A model generated the notes under the pieces. That model was not told where the DNA came from. It was given only the letters and a program-made list of their open reading frames with translations, and searched no databases. This document shows positions 17,404 to 26,785 of a DNA stretch of 64,000 nucleotides, one piece after another. Source of the DNA: CALXVA01 sp944392465 (GTDB taxonomy: Bacteria; Bacillota; Clostridia; TANB77; CAG-508); the NCBI GenBank assembly GCA_963931155.1, contig OZ006978.1, positions 124,001-188,000 of the forward strand, read 5' to 3'. The translations under genes and the position numbers were made by a program. Every line of letters starts with the position of its first letter. Position 1 is the first letter of the stretch.

Positions 17404-18870
17404 TTATCTAATTAACTTTATTTTTCCCTCTTCTGTTCTTTCTAGTTTCATATTCAATGTTTTAATTAATAACATTCCTACTATCATAATTATTAAAAAT
17501 GGTATTCCCAGTATTTGTTCTTCGCTATGTAATGCAAATGATGCAAAATTTGCTATTTGACTTGTATAACTTAATATTAAAATTGTTTCTTGGGCTTTTC
17601 TTTTTAGGAAGAACATAGTTGGAAATAGCCACATTATATACCATGCATTAAAATTGGTTATTAATACAAATGTAAATATTAAAAGGAAAATATTATATTT
17701 TCTAATAATTTGTATAAATCCAATTTTCTTTTGCACTAATAACCTAACACAAACAATCACATAAAAAACTGCAAATATCACTAGAGCAAGTGTTTGAATT
17801 ATTTCTACTTTATCTTGTCCAAAATATTCATATATAACATACATTATAGACCTATTGTATTTAGATTGTTGTATAAACAAACCTGCCAAAACTCCAAAAT
17901 CTCTCATATATATTAAATAAAATAATGCTAAAATTGCCAAATATTCTATTCCACACAATATGCAATATATTATTCTTTTCTTTATATCTTTATTTCTTAC
18001 ACTATAAATAACAATAAATGGAAGTATCAATATTGCTAAATATTTAACAGCTGTTGCAAATGCGACACATGTCACTGCTAAAAACAAATTCTTTTTTCTT
18101 GTTGTAAAATATATAGCAAGTAAAATAAATAATATTATGCATATATCATTGTGTACATTTGATAAAGCCTCAAACAAAATAAATGGATTTAATCCATACA
18201 AAATCATGAATAATTTTTTTCTAGTTATTTTGTATATTAATATTGTATTTAATATATGTATTAATATATTAAATATTTTAAATAATAATAGTGCCACATC
18301 TATATTCCCCAAAGACATTGCAGATAGCCCTGTACAAATTAAAGTCCAAAGCGGACCATATACTACTGTTTCATATTTCCAACAATTTGCCACTTTATTA
18401 AACATCATATCACTTTGTCCAGTTTTATCTGTTATCTCTCCGGTTGATGTATAATATGGGTTTTCTCCATAATGTGCTGATGACCAACCATTTGCTATAT
18501 ATGAGTATACATCTGTGCTTGTATATGGAATTATTACTCCAAATATTATTGAAACTAAAATCACAAATACTATTATTTTTTTAGTACTAATATTTTTGCA
18601 TTTTTTAGCTATTAGCATATAAGCTAAAAATAATATTGTTATTAGTAAAAAAAACATTAGTGCATTATTTAGCATTTCTGCTTTATTTACTGGGATTTTA
18701 AAAAAATATGTCCATACATAATAAAATCCATATACAGTTTTGTTTTTTATTAAATATGTAATTGATGGTATTGCTAAAATTATAGATGCAAAAATAAATA
18801 TAATTATAGGCAAATTTAATTCTTTTCTATTATTACTTTCAAGCTTTTTCTTCTTTGTTACTTTTTCCAT
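17404..18870 (-). CDS. MptB-like polyprenol-phosphate-dependent glycosyltransferase, second copy
   Basis: A 488-residue polytopic membrane protein, paralogue of the 12640-14091 gene. Shared motifs are YTSTDVYSYIANG, NPYYTSTGEI, VVYGPLWTLI and LYGLNPFILFEALSNVHND. This is the GT-C arrangement with an acidic catalytic loop outside the membrane, suggesting transfer of a sugar from a polyprenyl phosphate to a cell-envelope polymer. ATG 18870 has AAGGG seven bases upstream; a TTG two codons before it is less likely. It is 88 bases downstream of ruvB. Two paralogues within 6 kb point to duplication. Confidence 0.75.
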   Translation of the reverse strand: MEKVTKKKKLESNNRKELNLPIIIFIFASIILAIPSITYLIKNKTVYGFYYVWTYFFKIPVNKAEMLNNALMFFLLITILFLAYMLIAKKCKNISTKKIIVFVILVSIIFGVIIPYTSTDVYSYIANGWSSAHYGENPYYTSTGEITDKTGQSDMMFNKVANCWKYETVVYGPLWTLICTGLSAMSLGNIDVALLLFKIFNILIHILNTILIYKITRKKLFMILYGLNPFILFEALSNVHNDICIILFILLAIYFTTRKKNLFLAVTCVAFATAVKYLAILILPFIVIYSVRNKDIKKRIIYCILCGIEYLAILALFYLIYMRDFGVLAGLFIQQSKYNRSIMYVIYEYFGQDKVEIIQTLALVIFAVFYVIVCVRLLVQKKIGFIQIIRKYNIFLLIFTFVLITNFNAWYIMWLFPTMFFLKRKAQETILILSYTSQIANFASFALHSEEQILGIPFLIIMIVGMLLIKTLNMKLERTEEGKIKLIR

Positions 18871-18958
18871 TTTCAATCCCTTTTATTTGAATAAGGGAAG
18901 GTTAATTGTTATTCTTCCTTTTTCCTTCCCCTTTCCTATTTTTTAATCTTCATCAGAT

Positions 18959-19966
18959 TTAATCTTGGTTATATGGAATTCCCATATGTTCATATGCTGC
19001 AGGAAGTGCAACTCTTCCCCTTACAGTTCTTGATATGAAACCTATTTGTATTAAATATGGTTCATATACATCTTCTATTGTATCTACTTCTTCTCCTAAA
19101 GTAGTGGCAATAGTTTCAATTCCTACTGGTCTACCTCTATATTTTATAATTAATGTTTCTAAAATTTTTCTATCAATTTCATCTAAACCTAAGTCATCTA
19201 TTTCTAATTTGTTTAATGCTATTTTTGCTATTTTTAATGTTATATTTCCATCACCTAAAACAGCTGCATAATCTCTTACTCTTTTTAATAATCTATTTGC
19301 TACTCTAGGTGTACCTCTTGATCTTCTAGCTATCTCTATTGCTGAATCATTATCTATATTTATTTCTAAAATATTTGCAGACCTCTTAACTATTGTTGTT
19401 AAATCTTCTGTATTATATAATTCTAATCTATGTATAATTCCAAATCTGTCACGAAGTGGTGTTGCAAGTGATCCTGCCTTAGTTGTAGCTCCTATTAGTG
19501 TAAATTTAGGCAAATCTAGTCTTATAGACCTTGCACTTGGCCCTTTTCCAATTATTATATCTAATGTATAATCTTCTAATGCTGGATATAATATTTCTTC
19601 TACGCTTTTGTTTAATCTATGAATTTCATCAATAAACAAAATATCAAATTCTGATAAATTTGTAAGTAATGCTGCTAAATCTCCTGGCTTGCTAATAGCA
19701 GGGCCTGACGTTATTTTTATATTTGAATTCATTTCATTAGATATAATATTAGCAAGAGTAGTTTTTCCAAGTCCTGGTGGTCCATATAAAAGTACGTGGT
19801 CTAGTGCTTCCCCTCGTTTTTTAGCCGCTTCTATGTATACCTTCATATTTTCCTTTACTTTATCTTGCCCTATATATTCATTTAAAGTTTTAGGTCTTAA
19901 TGAATTTTCTAATCTTTCCTCTGATGCATCTGTAAGTTCCGGACTAATTAGACGTTCTTCTTCCAA
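18959..19966 (-). CDS. ruvB: Holliday junction branch migration helicase RuvB
   Basis: A 335-residue AAA+ motor that drives branch migration together with RuvA. Walker A is GPPGLGKTT, Walker B is FIDEIHR, sensor 1 ATTKAGS and the arginine finger RSRGTPR; a winged-helix DNA-binding domain ends the protein (GYFISRTVRGRVALP-type end). Start is TTG 19966 with GGAGGTATAAA before it. It directly follows tagO/wecA (14 bases), and ruvC is 8 kb upstream; ruvA is not in the window, so the ruv genes are split up. Confidence 0.96.
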   Translation of the reverse strand: MEEERLISPELTDASEERLENSLRPKTLNEYIGQDKVKENMKVYIEAAKKRGEALDHVLLYGPPGLGKTTLANIISNEMNSNIKITSGPAISKPGDLAALLTNLSEFDILFIDEIHRLNKSVEEILYPALEDYTLDIIIGKGPSARSIRLDLPKFTLIGATTKAGSLATPLRDRFGIIHRLELYNTEDLTTIVKRSANILEINIDNDSAIEIARRSRGTPRVANRLLKRVRDYAAVLGDGNITLKIAKIALNKLEIDDLGLDEIDRKILETLIIKYRGRPVGIETIATTLGEEVDTIEDVYEPYLIQIGFISRTVRGRVALPAAYEHMGIPYNQD

Positions 19967-19980
19967 ATTTATACCTCCAT

Positions 19981-21160
19981 TTATTCTTGCCTTCTTAAAT
20001 GTTTTTTATCTACTGTTTCCTCTGTTTTCTCTTCATCATTTTTTTCTATGTTTTGTTCCGTTGTTTTATCAGTCTTATTATTACCATCTGATAGTAATCT
20101 TGACATATCTTTATATCCAATTGTTGCAATTGCAACAATTAATAACGCAAAAGATAGTGCTTTCCATATTCCACTTTCTAATAGGATTACTGCAAACATT
20201 CCAAGTGTAGCTGTAATTCCATACATTATTAAAACTGCTTGTTTTTGTGAATATCCTTTTGCCATTAATTTATGATGCAAATGTCCTTTATCTGGCTTAA
20301 ATACTGCTTTTATAGATTTTCCTTTTACAATTCTTCTGCATATTGCAAATAAAGTGTCAAAAATTGGCATTCCAAGTATTATAATTGGAGCTATTAGTAC
20401 AAGAGCCGTATAAGTTTTTGCAACACCTAAAATTGATATTATAGCAAGCGAAAATCCCATAAAATTTGAACCAGTATCTCCAATAAATGTTTTTGCTGGG
20501 CTGAAATTAAAAGGTAAAAATCCTACAATGCCACCTGCTAATGCTGTTATTAATACAATAGCTATTAATGGTGATTCATTTAATGCAAATACCATAAGAA
20601 GAGATAAACATGAGATTAATGTAACACCAGATGATAGTCCATCTAATCCATCTATTAAATTTATAGCATTTGTAATTCCAACAATCCAACAAACTGTAAT
20701 AATATATGAAAATATACCACTTATTACAATTTTCCCTTCTGTAAAAGGAATAGATATATGTTCAATTCTAATTCCACAAGCAACTACAATAATTGCTGAT
20801 ATGATTTGTGCCGAAAGTTTAACATAACTTGGTATTCCTTTTACATCATCCACATAACAAATAATTCCAAGAATTACTATTCCTATAAAAAATCCTGTCA
20901 TTTTTATATAATAATTCTCAGGTCCAAATAAATCTATTTTTCCTTCTAACTGAGTTGTTATTAGCAAATATATAATAGAAACAAAAAATCCAGCTATTAC
21001 AGCTAATCCTCCGAAGTCTAGGCATTGGCTTTTTGTTTATCCTTCTATCATTTGGTATATCAATTGCTCCAACCTTTTTTGCCCATCTCATTGTGTGTGG
21101 TGTAATTACAAATGCTGTTATAAATGCTAATAAAAAAGCTATTGCTATATCTCCCCACAT
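19981..21160 (-). CDS. tagO: Undecaprenyl-phosphate GlcNAc-1-phosphate transferase (TagO/WecA type), +1 frameshift at CGG
   Basis: Read with a +1 shift at CGG 21011-21013, this is a 392-residue polytopic enzyme that loads GlcNAc-1-phosphate onto undecaprenyl phosphate, the first step of teichoic acid or polysaccharide synthesis. The shift falls in the conserved PRLGGLA motif. Other motifs are CYVDDVKGIP, NAINLIDGLDGLSSG, FIGDTGSNFMGF, PIFDTL and GHLHHKLM, typical of TagO/WecA rather than MraY. Unshifted translation stops after 80 residues. GAGG precedes ATG 21160. The C-terminal tail is charged. It would supply lipid-linked sugar to envelope polymers such as those of the 47-60 kb locus. Confidence 0.9.
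21011..21013 (-). other. CGG +1 frameshift site 7 (tagO/wecA)
   Basis: Context CCT AGA CTT CGG AGG ATT. CGG is codon 50 in the frame of ATG 21160. Read as CTT-CGGA-GGA-TTA it gives P-R-L-G-G-L-A, the family's conserved motif, and enters the frame that runs to 19981. Confidence 0.9.
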
Positions 21161-21246
21161 ATTTTTTCCTCACTTTTGCTTATTTTTCTAGTATATATTT
21201 TTCAAATTTAGTGTTTGTCTATTAAATTAAGTTTATACATTAAAAT

Positions 21247-21942
21247 TTAATATTCTAAAATTTCTACATTATATCCAATAAAAAGTCCACTTTCTATCAC
21301 GCCAGGAATACTTTTTATTTGTTTTTCTAGTTGTTTTTCGATGCTTTCAAATTTAACATCTAGTATAACATTTGAATTTTCTGTTATAACAGGACCATCT
21401 TTTCCTTTTGCTTTTCTTAATGTTATGTCCCTTCCTCCAAGCTTTATTAATTCTTCTTTTACATAGTTTATACTTTCCAAAACACACTCAACAGGTATTT
21501 TAAATTTTTCTCCTAGTTTAGATACCTTTTTAGATTTGTCAATTAAAATATACGTAATTGGTGAATTTACAATATTTAATTTTTCTTTAAAACTTGCTCC
21601 ACCTCTGCCTTTAATAAGCCAACTATTATCATCTACTTCATCTGCCCCATCAAAACTCCAGTCTGGCTTGTATTCCATTAAACTAGCGGTTCTTAAACCC
21701 AAATAATTACATAGCATTTTAATTTCATATGATGTTGGTATTGCTATGATATCTAGTTTTTCTTTTTTTACTCTGTCTGCAATAGCCATAGTTGCCATAT
21801 ATGAGGTAGAGCCAGAACCAAAACCTATTACTTGTCCATCTTGTACTTTACTTGCTATAATTTCTCCCAATTTTCTTTTTTCTTCTATATTTGAAATATT
21901 ATCGAATTCAATTTTGTTTAATATATCTTTACTCCAATTCAT
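21247..21942 (-). CDS. rpiA: Ribose-5-phosphate isomerase A
   Basis: A 231-residue enzyme interconverting ribose 5-phosphate and ribulose 5-phosphate in the pentose phosphate pathway. Motifs seen are VIGFGSGSTSYMA, AIPTSYEI, SFDGADEVD, LIKGRGGASFKEKL and PVECVLES. Length is normal. GAGGTT stands before ATG 21942. It is 86 bases upstream of tagO. Confidence 0.9.
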   Translation of the reverse strand: MNWSKDILNKIEFDNISNIEEKRKLGEIIASKVQDGQVIGFGSGSTSYMATMAIADRVKKEKLDIIAIPTSYEIKMLCNYLGLRTASLMEYKPDWSFDGADEVDDNSWLIKGRGGASFKEKLNIVNSPITYILIDKSKKVSKLGEKFKIPVECVLESINYVKEELIKLGGRDITLRKAKGKDGPVITENSNVILDVKFESIEKQLEKQIKSIPGVIESGLFIGYNVEILEY

Positions 21943-22064
21943 TTTTAACCTCGCTCGTATAAATTTCTACTTTTAGCATTATATCATTATCTTGTAGCAT
22001 AGTAAACCTTATTTATTAATAAATTTAGAAAAAGCTATATATATTTTTTAGTTTTATTATGTTT

Positions 22065-23015
22065 TTAATTTACTGCAAAATTAATTCCTCTTGCAATTAC
22101 ATCTTTCATTTTTTCAATTAATCCGTCAATTTCCTTTGGAGTAACAATAAAATTATATTCATCTGGTGATAATACTTCTTTTATTAAATTGTATTTATCT
22201 TCCTCTTGTAATTTATTTAAAAAATCATTTGATTCCCCTTGATTTTGAACTTCACGTATTAATAATGTTAAACTATCTGCTGCTATAGTAGCCGCATCAA
22301 CAACAGTTGGTATCCCTATTGCTATAACTGGTATTCCCAAAGTATTTTTGCTTATTTCTTTTCTAGTGTTGTCCACTCCTGCACCAGGTACTATTCCTGT
22401 ATCGGCAAGTTGTATAGAACTACTTATTCTTTCTATACTTCTTGATGCTAATGCATCTATTACTATTAATAATTTAGGTTTGATATTTTCTACAATTCCT
22501 TTTAAAATTTCCAAGGTCTCTATTCCTGTAGTTCCAAGTACCCCGGGAGATATTGCACTAATTTCTCTTGTTCCTTCTTCTAAAATTTCTGGCATATATT
22601 GTAATAAATGTCTTGTAATATCTATTTCATTTATTACTTTAGGCCCTAAAGCATCTGGTGTTACATATATATTACCAAGTCCCACCACAAGTATGGAGTC
22701 TAATCCTGATATTTGATTTTGTATTAGTTTTTTTAGTTCATTAGTCACTACTTCAGATGTCCTTTGTATTCCATCTTGAGAAATATTTTTAAAGTTTTTT
22801 ATATCTATCGTAATATAATTTCCTATTGGTTTATTAATAGCTTTTTCTCCATTTTCGTTAGTTACTTTAACTCTTGAAATATTTATATGTTCTTCTTTTG
22901 TTTCCCCTATATTTTCCTCTTCTGTCTCTATTCCATCAATTTCTTCTTGTATATTATGTGCCTTTCTATAAAGGTCACGTCTTTCTAAAGCTAAATCAGT
23001 TCTAAAATTATACAT
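22065..23015 (-). CDS. gpr: Germination protease GPR
   Basis: A 316-residue aspartic-type endopeptidase that degrades small acid-soluble proteins when spores germinate. The N-terminus MYNFRTDLALERRDLY carries the propeptide region; later motifs are VVGLGNIYVTPDALGPKV, SPGVLGTTGIETLEILKG, IDALASRSIERISSSIQLADTGIVPGAGVDN (in pieces). ATG 23015 was chosen because GGAGG lies upstream; the ATG at 23033 overlaps that site. It marks the host as a spore former. In Bacillus this gene is made in the forespore; I could not define the promoter here. Confidence 0.93.
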   Translation of the reverse strand: MYNFRTDLALERRDLYRKAHNIQEEIDGIETEEENIGETKEEHINISRVKVTNENGEKAINKPIGNYITIDIKNFKNISQDGIQRTSEVVTNELKKLIQNQISGLDSILVVGLGNIYVTPDALGPKVINEIDITRHLLQYMPEILEEGTREISAISPGVLGTTGIETLEILKGIVENIKPKLLIVIDALASRSIERISSSIQLADTGIVPGAGVDNTRKEISKNTLGIPVIAIGIPTVVDAATIAADSLTLLIREVQNQGESNDFLNKLQEEDKYNLIKEVLSPDEYNFIVTPKEIDGLIEKMKDVIARGINFAVN

Positions 23016-23147
23016 TTTTACACTAACCTCCATTTGAGCAATTTATACTCCATCTAAATTTACTTTCTAATCTCCGAAATTAGAGAATAAAAAGAATTTA
23101 TCATTAGTGTTTTACATTTTTATTTTTTTATACTACATAAACAAAAT

Positions 23148-23180
23148 AAAAGGAAATATTTTCATTAAATACTTCCTTTT
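23148..23180 (-). terminator. Terminator after the HTH-repeat gene
   Basis: AAAAGGAA(G)TATT pairs with AATATTTCCTTTT around a short loop; on the minus strand it is followed by TATTTTGTT. It lies 17 bases past the stop at 23197. Confidence 0.7.
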
Positions 23181-23196
23181 AAATAATATATATATT

Positions 23197-25269
23197 CTAT
23201 CTTGCTTCGCTTTCTTTGCTTCTATCTTCTCGAAGCTTTTTATCCAATTCATTCTTTCTCTGAATAATCTTTTTTCTTGAAAACAATTTTCTCATAAGTG
23301 TTTGATATGCATTAAAATTTATTGCTGAAAAATCAATTTTATCTTTTATACTTTCTAAACACTTTATTGCTGATTCTATATCTCCATTTTTATAATAATC
23401 TTTAATTTGTAAAACCATGTTAGAAATATATTCAACTTGCTCTTGTTCATCGGTTGTTGATTGTGCTTCTGATAAATTTTGTACATCAGTTGATGTTTGT
23501 GCTTCTGTTGAATTTTGTACATCAGTTGATGTTTGTGCTTCTACAACATTCATTTGAGAATCGTCTGTTTTTCTACCTATCTCATCATTTTGACCAATTA
23601 TTCCTTGAGTTTTTAAAAATCTTATATCATTTTCAATAGTCGGTATAGAAAATCCTAATTTTTCTGCAATTTCAGGTGTCGAAATAGTGCCATATAAATC
23701 TGCTATTTGAGTTCTCCTATCTTTAATTGCTTTTCTTTTGGTAGTAGATAAAACATTTATTCTTTTAGAGCTAGCCTCTATTTTTCCTCTTTGTTTTAAT
23801 TCAACAATATCGGATGAAATTGTACCTATTGATACCCCCAATTCTCGAGCAATTTCTTTTTGAGTCATTTTTCCATATAATTCCGCTACTTGTTCTAATC
23901 TGGCTTCTTTTTTAGGATCTTTTCTTGCAATATTTCTTCTTTTAACTCCTTCTTCACTTATTATTCCAATACTTATTAAGTATTTTACATCATTATAAAC
24001 TGTCCCATATGAAACTCCTAAAAGTTTAGCTATTTGTTTATAACTCATTGTTCCATATAGCTTAGCTACTTCCATTCTTCTTTCATGTAACCTATCTACT
24101 TCTTCTATAGATGGAACTACTATACGCTTAGATTGCTGTGATTCATCAGCAATCATCCCCATTTCTCTTAGAGCAACTAAATCATCATACACGGTATTTG
24201 GTGAAACATTAAGCTCTTTTGCAATATCTTTTTGGCTCATTTTTCCATATAGTTTTGCTACTTGCATCCTTCTGCTCTCTATTTGTTGCAATGTTTCTCT
24301 TGATGTTTTTCTCTTTAATCTGCTTGCTTCTATTAATCCATGTTCTTTTAAATATCTTATATCTTCATTTATAGTTCCAACAGTCACATCTAATTCTACT
24401 GCAATTCTTGATATTGGAATTTTTCCACGTAATCTAGCTACAGTATTTCTTCTTTTTTCTAATAACTCTTTTTGGGTTTGTAATACTCCTTTTGAAGTTA
24501 AAAAATTAATATCATTTTTTATAATAAATTCCGACACCCCAACTTCTGTTGCTATTTGTTGAACTGATACTTTTCCATATAATATTGCTACAATTTGTCT
24601 TCTCACAGCTACTGCTTCTCTATTTCGTATTAATGCTTGCCCACTTTGTTTAGAGGAACTTTCACTTTTAGTTCCTAATACCATACTATCTTCATTTACT
24701 TCATGTTCTTTTATAAATTCTATGTCTTTATCAATAATTCGTGATGATATTGTTTTAAATACTTTATATATAGTATCTATTGAAATACCAGCTTTATATA
24801 AAATTGCAATTTTTCTTCTTCTTTCTTGTAAACTATCTTCTGCCCCTTTATATTCAGCTATTATTTTAGGGACTTCATCTGCTTCGCCTGAAATTTCTTC
24901 TACTTCTTCATGAGCTTCATCTGCTTTTGTTGATTCGTTTTCTTGTATTTGTCTACTATTTGATGCTACGTGACCTCTTTGCGATGGTATTATCCCCATA
25001 AATAGTAAATCTTCTTCAACTAAAGCTTTGGATACCCTCATTTGCTTTGCTATTTCTTCTACTGAAAGACCATAATCTAAATGTAATGAACGAATTTGGC
25101 TTCGTCTATCTTTATACTGAATTTCTCTTGATGGATTTGGCTTAGTTTTAGAAATTTTTAATCCTTCTAAATATGTTACAATGTCTGCCAAAGTCTCATG
25201 TGTTATATCAGCAATTTCTCCATAACTTAAACCTTGTTCTGCTAATTCTTCAATTTTTTTATACTCCAT
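23197..25269 (-). CDS. Protein made of nine tandem helix-turn-helix units
   Basis: A 690-residue protein. About nine ~50-60-residue units, each of the form 'RR.QVAKLYGKMSQKEIAKELGVS.GTVYNDI.YLKE.GII', follow one another from residue ~1 to ~530. Each looks like a DeoR/HTH_11-type DNA-binding helix-turn-helix. Units 4-9 are most alike. A Thr/Ser/Gln-rich linker with the short repeat AQTSTDVQNSTE separates them from a C-terminal helical domain (~610-690) ending in a charged, RK-rich coil. No membrane or enzyme domain is seen. I do not know its function; a DNA-coating or multi-site regulator is inference. ATG 25269 is used; TTG 25287 is possible. Confidence 0.8.
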   Translation of the reverse strand: MEYKKIEELAEQGLSYGEIADITHETLADIVTYLEGLKISKTKPNPSREIQYKDRRSQIRSLHLDYGLSVEEIAKQMRVSKALVEEDLLFMGIIPSQRGHVASNSRQIQENESTKADEAHEEVEEISGEADEVPKIIAEYKGAEDSLQERRRKIAILYKAGISIDTIYKVFKTISSRIIDKDIEFIKEHEVNEDSMVLGTKSESSSKQSGQALIRNREAVAVRRQIVAILYGKVSVQQIATEVGVSEFIIKNDINFLTSKGVLQTQKELLEKRRNTVARLRGKIPISRIAVELDVTVGTINEDIRYLKEHGLIEASRLKRKTSRETLQQIESRRMQVAKLYGKMSQKDIAKELNVSPNTVYDDLVALREMGMIADESQQSKRIVVPSIEEVDRLHERRMEVAKLYGTMSYKQIAKLLGVSYGTVYNDVKYLISIGIISEEGVKRRNIARKDPKKEARLEQVAELYGKMTQKEIARELGVSIGTISSDIVELKQRGKIEASSKRINVLSTTKRKAIKDRRTQIADLYGTISTPEIAEKLGFSIPTIENDIRFLKTQGIIGQNDEIGRKTDDSQMNVVEAQTSTDVQNSTEAQTSTDVQNLSEAQSTTDEQEQVEYISNMVLQIKDYYKNGDIESAIKCLESIKDKIDFSAINFNAYQTLMRKLFSRKKIIQRKNELDKKLREDRSKESEAR

Positions 25270-25424
25270 TTCTATATACAACTCCAACCAGAATTATTTT
25301 ACATAAAGATTTTACCATCTTTTGTATGATTTTTCAAGTATTTATTTGTTTTTTGACTGTTATTAAAGCTTTCTTAACCTTTATTTATTTTTCTTGATTT
25401 AGATATACAAATTTTTATACAAAA

Positions 25425-25474
25425 AAACAAATCTTTCTCCAAAATTTAAATTTTAAAGAAAAAGATTTGTTTTT
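25425..25474 (-). terminator. Terminator after the LPxTG gene
   Basis: AAACAAATCTTT pairs with AAAGATTTGTTT in a long stem with a T-rich tail on the minus strand, 36 bases past the stop at 25511. Confidence 0.75.
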
Positions 25475-25510
25475 ATTGTATTATTATAAATAAAAATGCA
25501 AGATATATTT

Positions 25511-26314
25511 CTATTTTTTATTAATTTCACTTGTTTTATATTTTACAATTCCTACAATTGCTAAGATAAACAACGCAAGTGTTATAAGTGTTAAAACTAT
25601 ATTAGCCCCTGTTTGTGGCAATCTAGTATCTTTTACCATTGTCTCATCAAAAGAATTAATTACATTTTCATCATCTGTCTCATCATCTATTTGAACTTCA
25701 TTATCTTTATTTGGTTCAGTATCTATTGTAATATCTTCTCCAGGAATCATTGTATTAGTATTTTCGTTTGGTTCTTCTTCATCTGGTGTTTCTGTTCCGG
25801 GATTATTTTCTCCTGGGTTTTGAGTTCCTGGCACTAAACTATAATCCATTTCACTTCTTGGATATGTTTCGTTTAAATTATTATCATTTGTAACAGTAAA
25901 ACTATTTATTGCAACTTTTCCATTTGTTGTTTCTGTAACTCTTGATGGATCTAAATTAAATATGATTTTTCCAATTTCAATATTAGGTGTTGCAGAATCT
26001 GTTGTAAATTCAACTGTTTTATTTTCTGCTGATACTGTCACATTCCATCCTTCATATGCTTCACCTTTTACTGTATCTACATGGTTAGTATCAAAATCAA
26101 GTGTAGCAGTTGCTTTCATAGGTGAATTTTCTGGCACATTAGCAAAATCTCCCATGTGAATTGAAAATATTATTTGATTATCTTGTTTAGTTGCTTGATA
26201 AGATACATTAACTGATGCTGGTAATTCGTTTCCATCTGTTGCATTAACTATATTCAAATTAAATGATAGTACAATTAAAACTATTAATATAAAAATTGCT
26301 AATACTTTTTTCAC
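25511..26314 (-). CDS. LPxTG-anchored surface protein with cohesin-like domain
   Basis: A 267-residue exported protein. A signal peptide (MKKVLAIFILIVLIVLSFNL) precedes a ~115-residue beta domain resembling cohesin-like modules (VSYQATKQDNQIIFSIHMGD, LDFDTNHVDTVKG, IGKIIFNLD). An acidic Pro/Asn/Glu linker follows, then the sorting signal LPQTGA, a hydrophobic helix and a KYKTSEINKK tail. A sortase would cleave between T and G and join it to the wall; a candidate sortase is at 41111. Start is GTG 26314 with AAGGAGAG upstream. Confidence 0.85.
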   Translation of the reverse strand: MKKVLAIFILIVLIVLSFNLNIVNATDGNELPASVNVSYQATKQDNQIIFSIHMGDFANVPENSPMKATATLDFDTNHVDTVKGEAYEGWNVTVSAENKTVEFTTDSATPNIEIGKIIFNLDPSRVTETTNGKVAINSFTVTNDNNLNETYPRSEMDYSLVPGTQNPGENNPGTETPDEEEPNENTNTMIPGEDITIDTEPNKDNEVQIDDETDDENVINSFDETMVKDTRLPQTGANIVLTLITLALFILAIVGIVKYKTSEINKK

Positions 26315-26440
26315 TTCTATCTCTCCTTTTTATTATTATACAAAATTTCATTCTTTTATATTTTACCACATTTAGTATTATATAACAACCCTATAAGTAT
26401 TACAATTATGTTCCAAAAGTGTAATATCTATATAAAATCA

Positions 26441-26490
26441 AAAAAATAAGAACTTTAAAGTGTTATATACTTACAAAGTTCTTATTTTTT
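26441..26490 (-). terminator. Terminator after the Spo0E-like gene
   Basis: AATAAGAACTTT pairs with AAAGTTCTTATT and is followed on the minus strand by a run of T. It starts six bases after the stop at 26496. Confidence 0.75.
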
Positions 26491-26495
26491 CTTAA

Positions 26496-26657
26496 TTAAA
26501 TCTTCTTATTCTTATTAAACTTATTAATTTTTTCCATCTTTAGATTGACATATTTATCAACAATTCTGCTTTGTTTTAATATTTTTTCATAAGACTCTCC
26601 TTTTTCTATTAATAAGTCTAATTTTCTTTTGTGATAGTTAAGTAATGTATCTAACAT
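26496..26657 (-). CDS. Spo0E-like sporulation regulatory peptide
   Basis: A 53-residue helical peptide starting MLDTLLNYHKRKLDLLIEKG and containing ILKQSRIVDKYVNLKM. This fits the Spo0E family pattern of two helices with an S-x-x-(L/V)-D core (here QSRIVDKYV). Spo0E proteins dephosphorylate Spo0A~P and delay sporulation. GAGGTGATAG lies before ATG 26657, and a terminator follows, so it is a single-gene unit. The first Ser/Asp pair is present; the match is short, so the function is probable, not certain. Confidence 0.7.
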   Translation of the reverse strand: MLDTLLNYHKRKLDLLIEKGESYEKILKQSRIVDKYVNLKMEKINKFNKNKKI

Positions 26658-26785
26658 GGTCTATCACCTCTAATTGCATTATAGCATATTGAAAATATAT
26701 TATTTGTCGAAACCTGTCGAAAAAATAAAAATTTTTTCATTTTTTATTTCCCATAAATTTTTATCCGCTTCAAATTGTATAAATT

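Noticed and set aside
21011..21013. CGG reassigned to another amino acid (as reported for Gln or Trp in some bacteria)
   Set aside because: A sense reassignment would keep the reading frame. Here the frame must change by +1 after each CGG.
23454..23600. Short direct repeats as a CRISPR-like array
   Set aside because: They are the coding repeats of the AQTSTDVQ-type linker in the HTH protein, without spacers of constant length. I saw no CRISPR array elsewhere.
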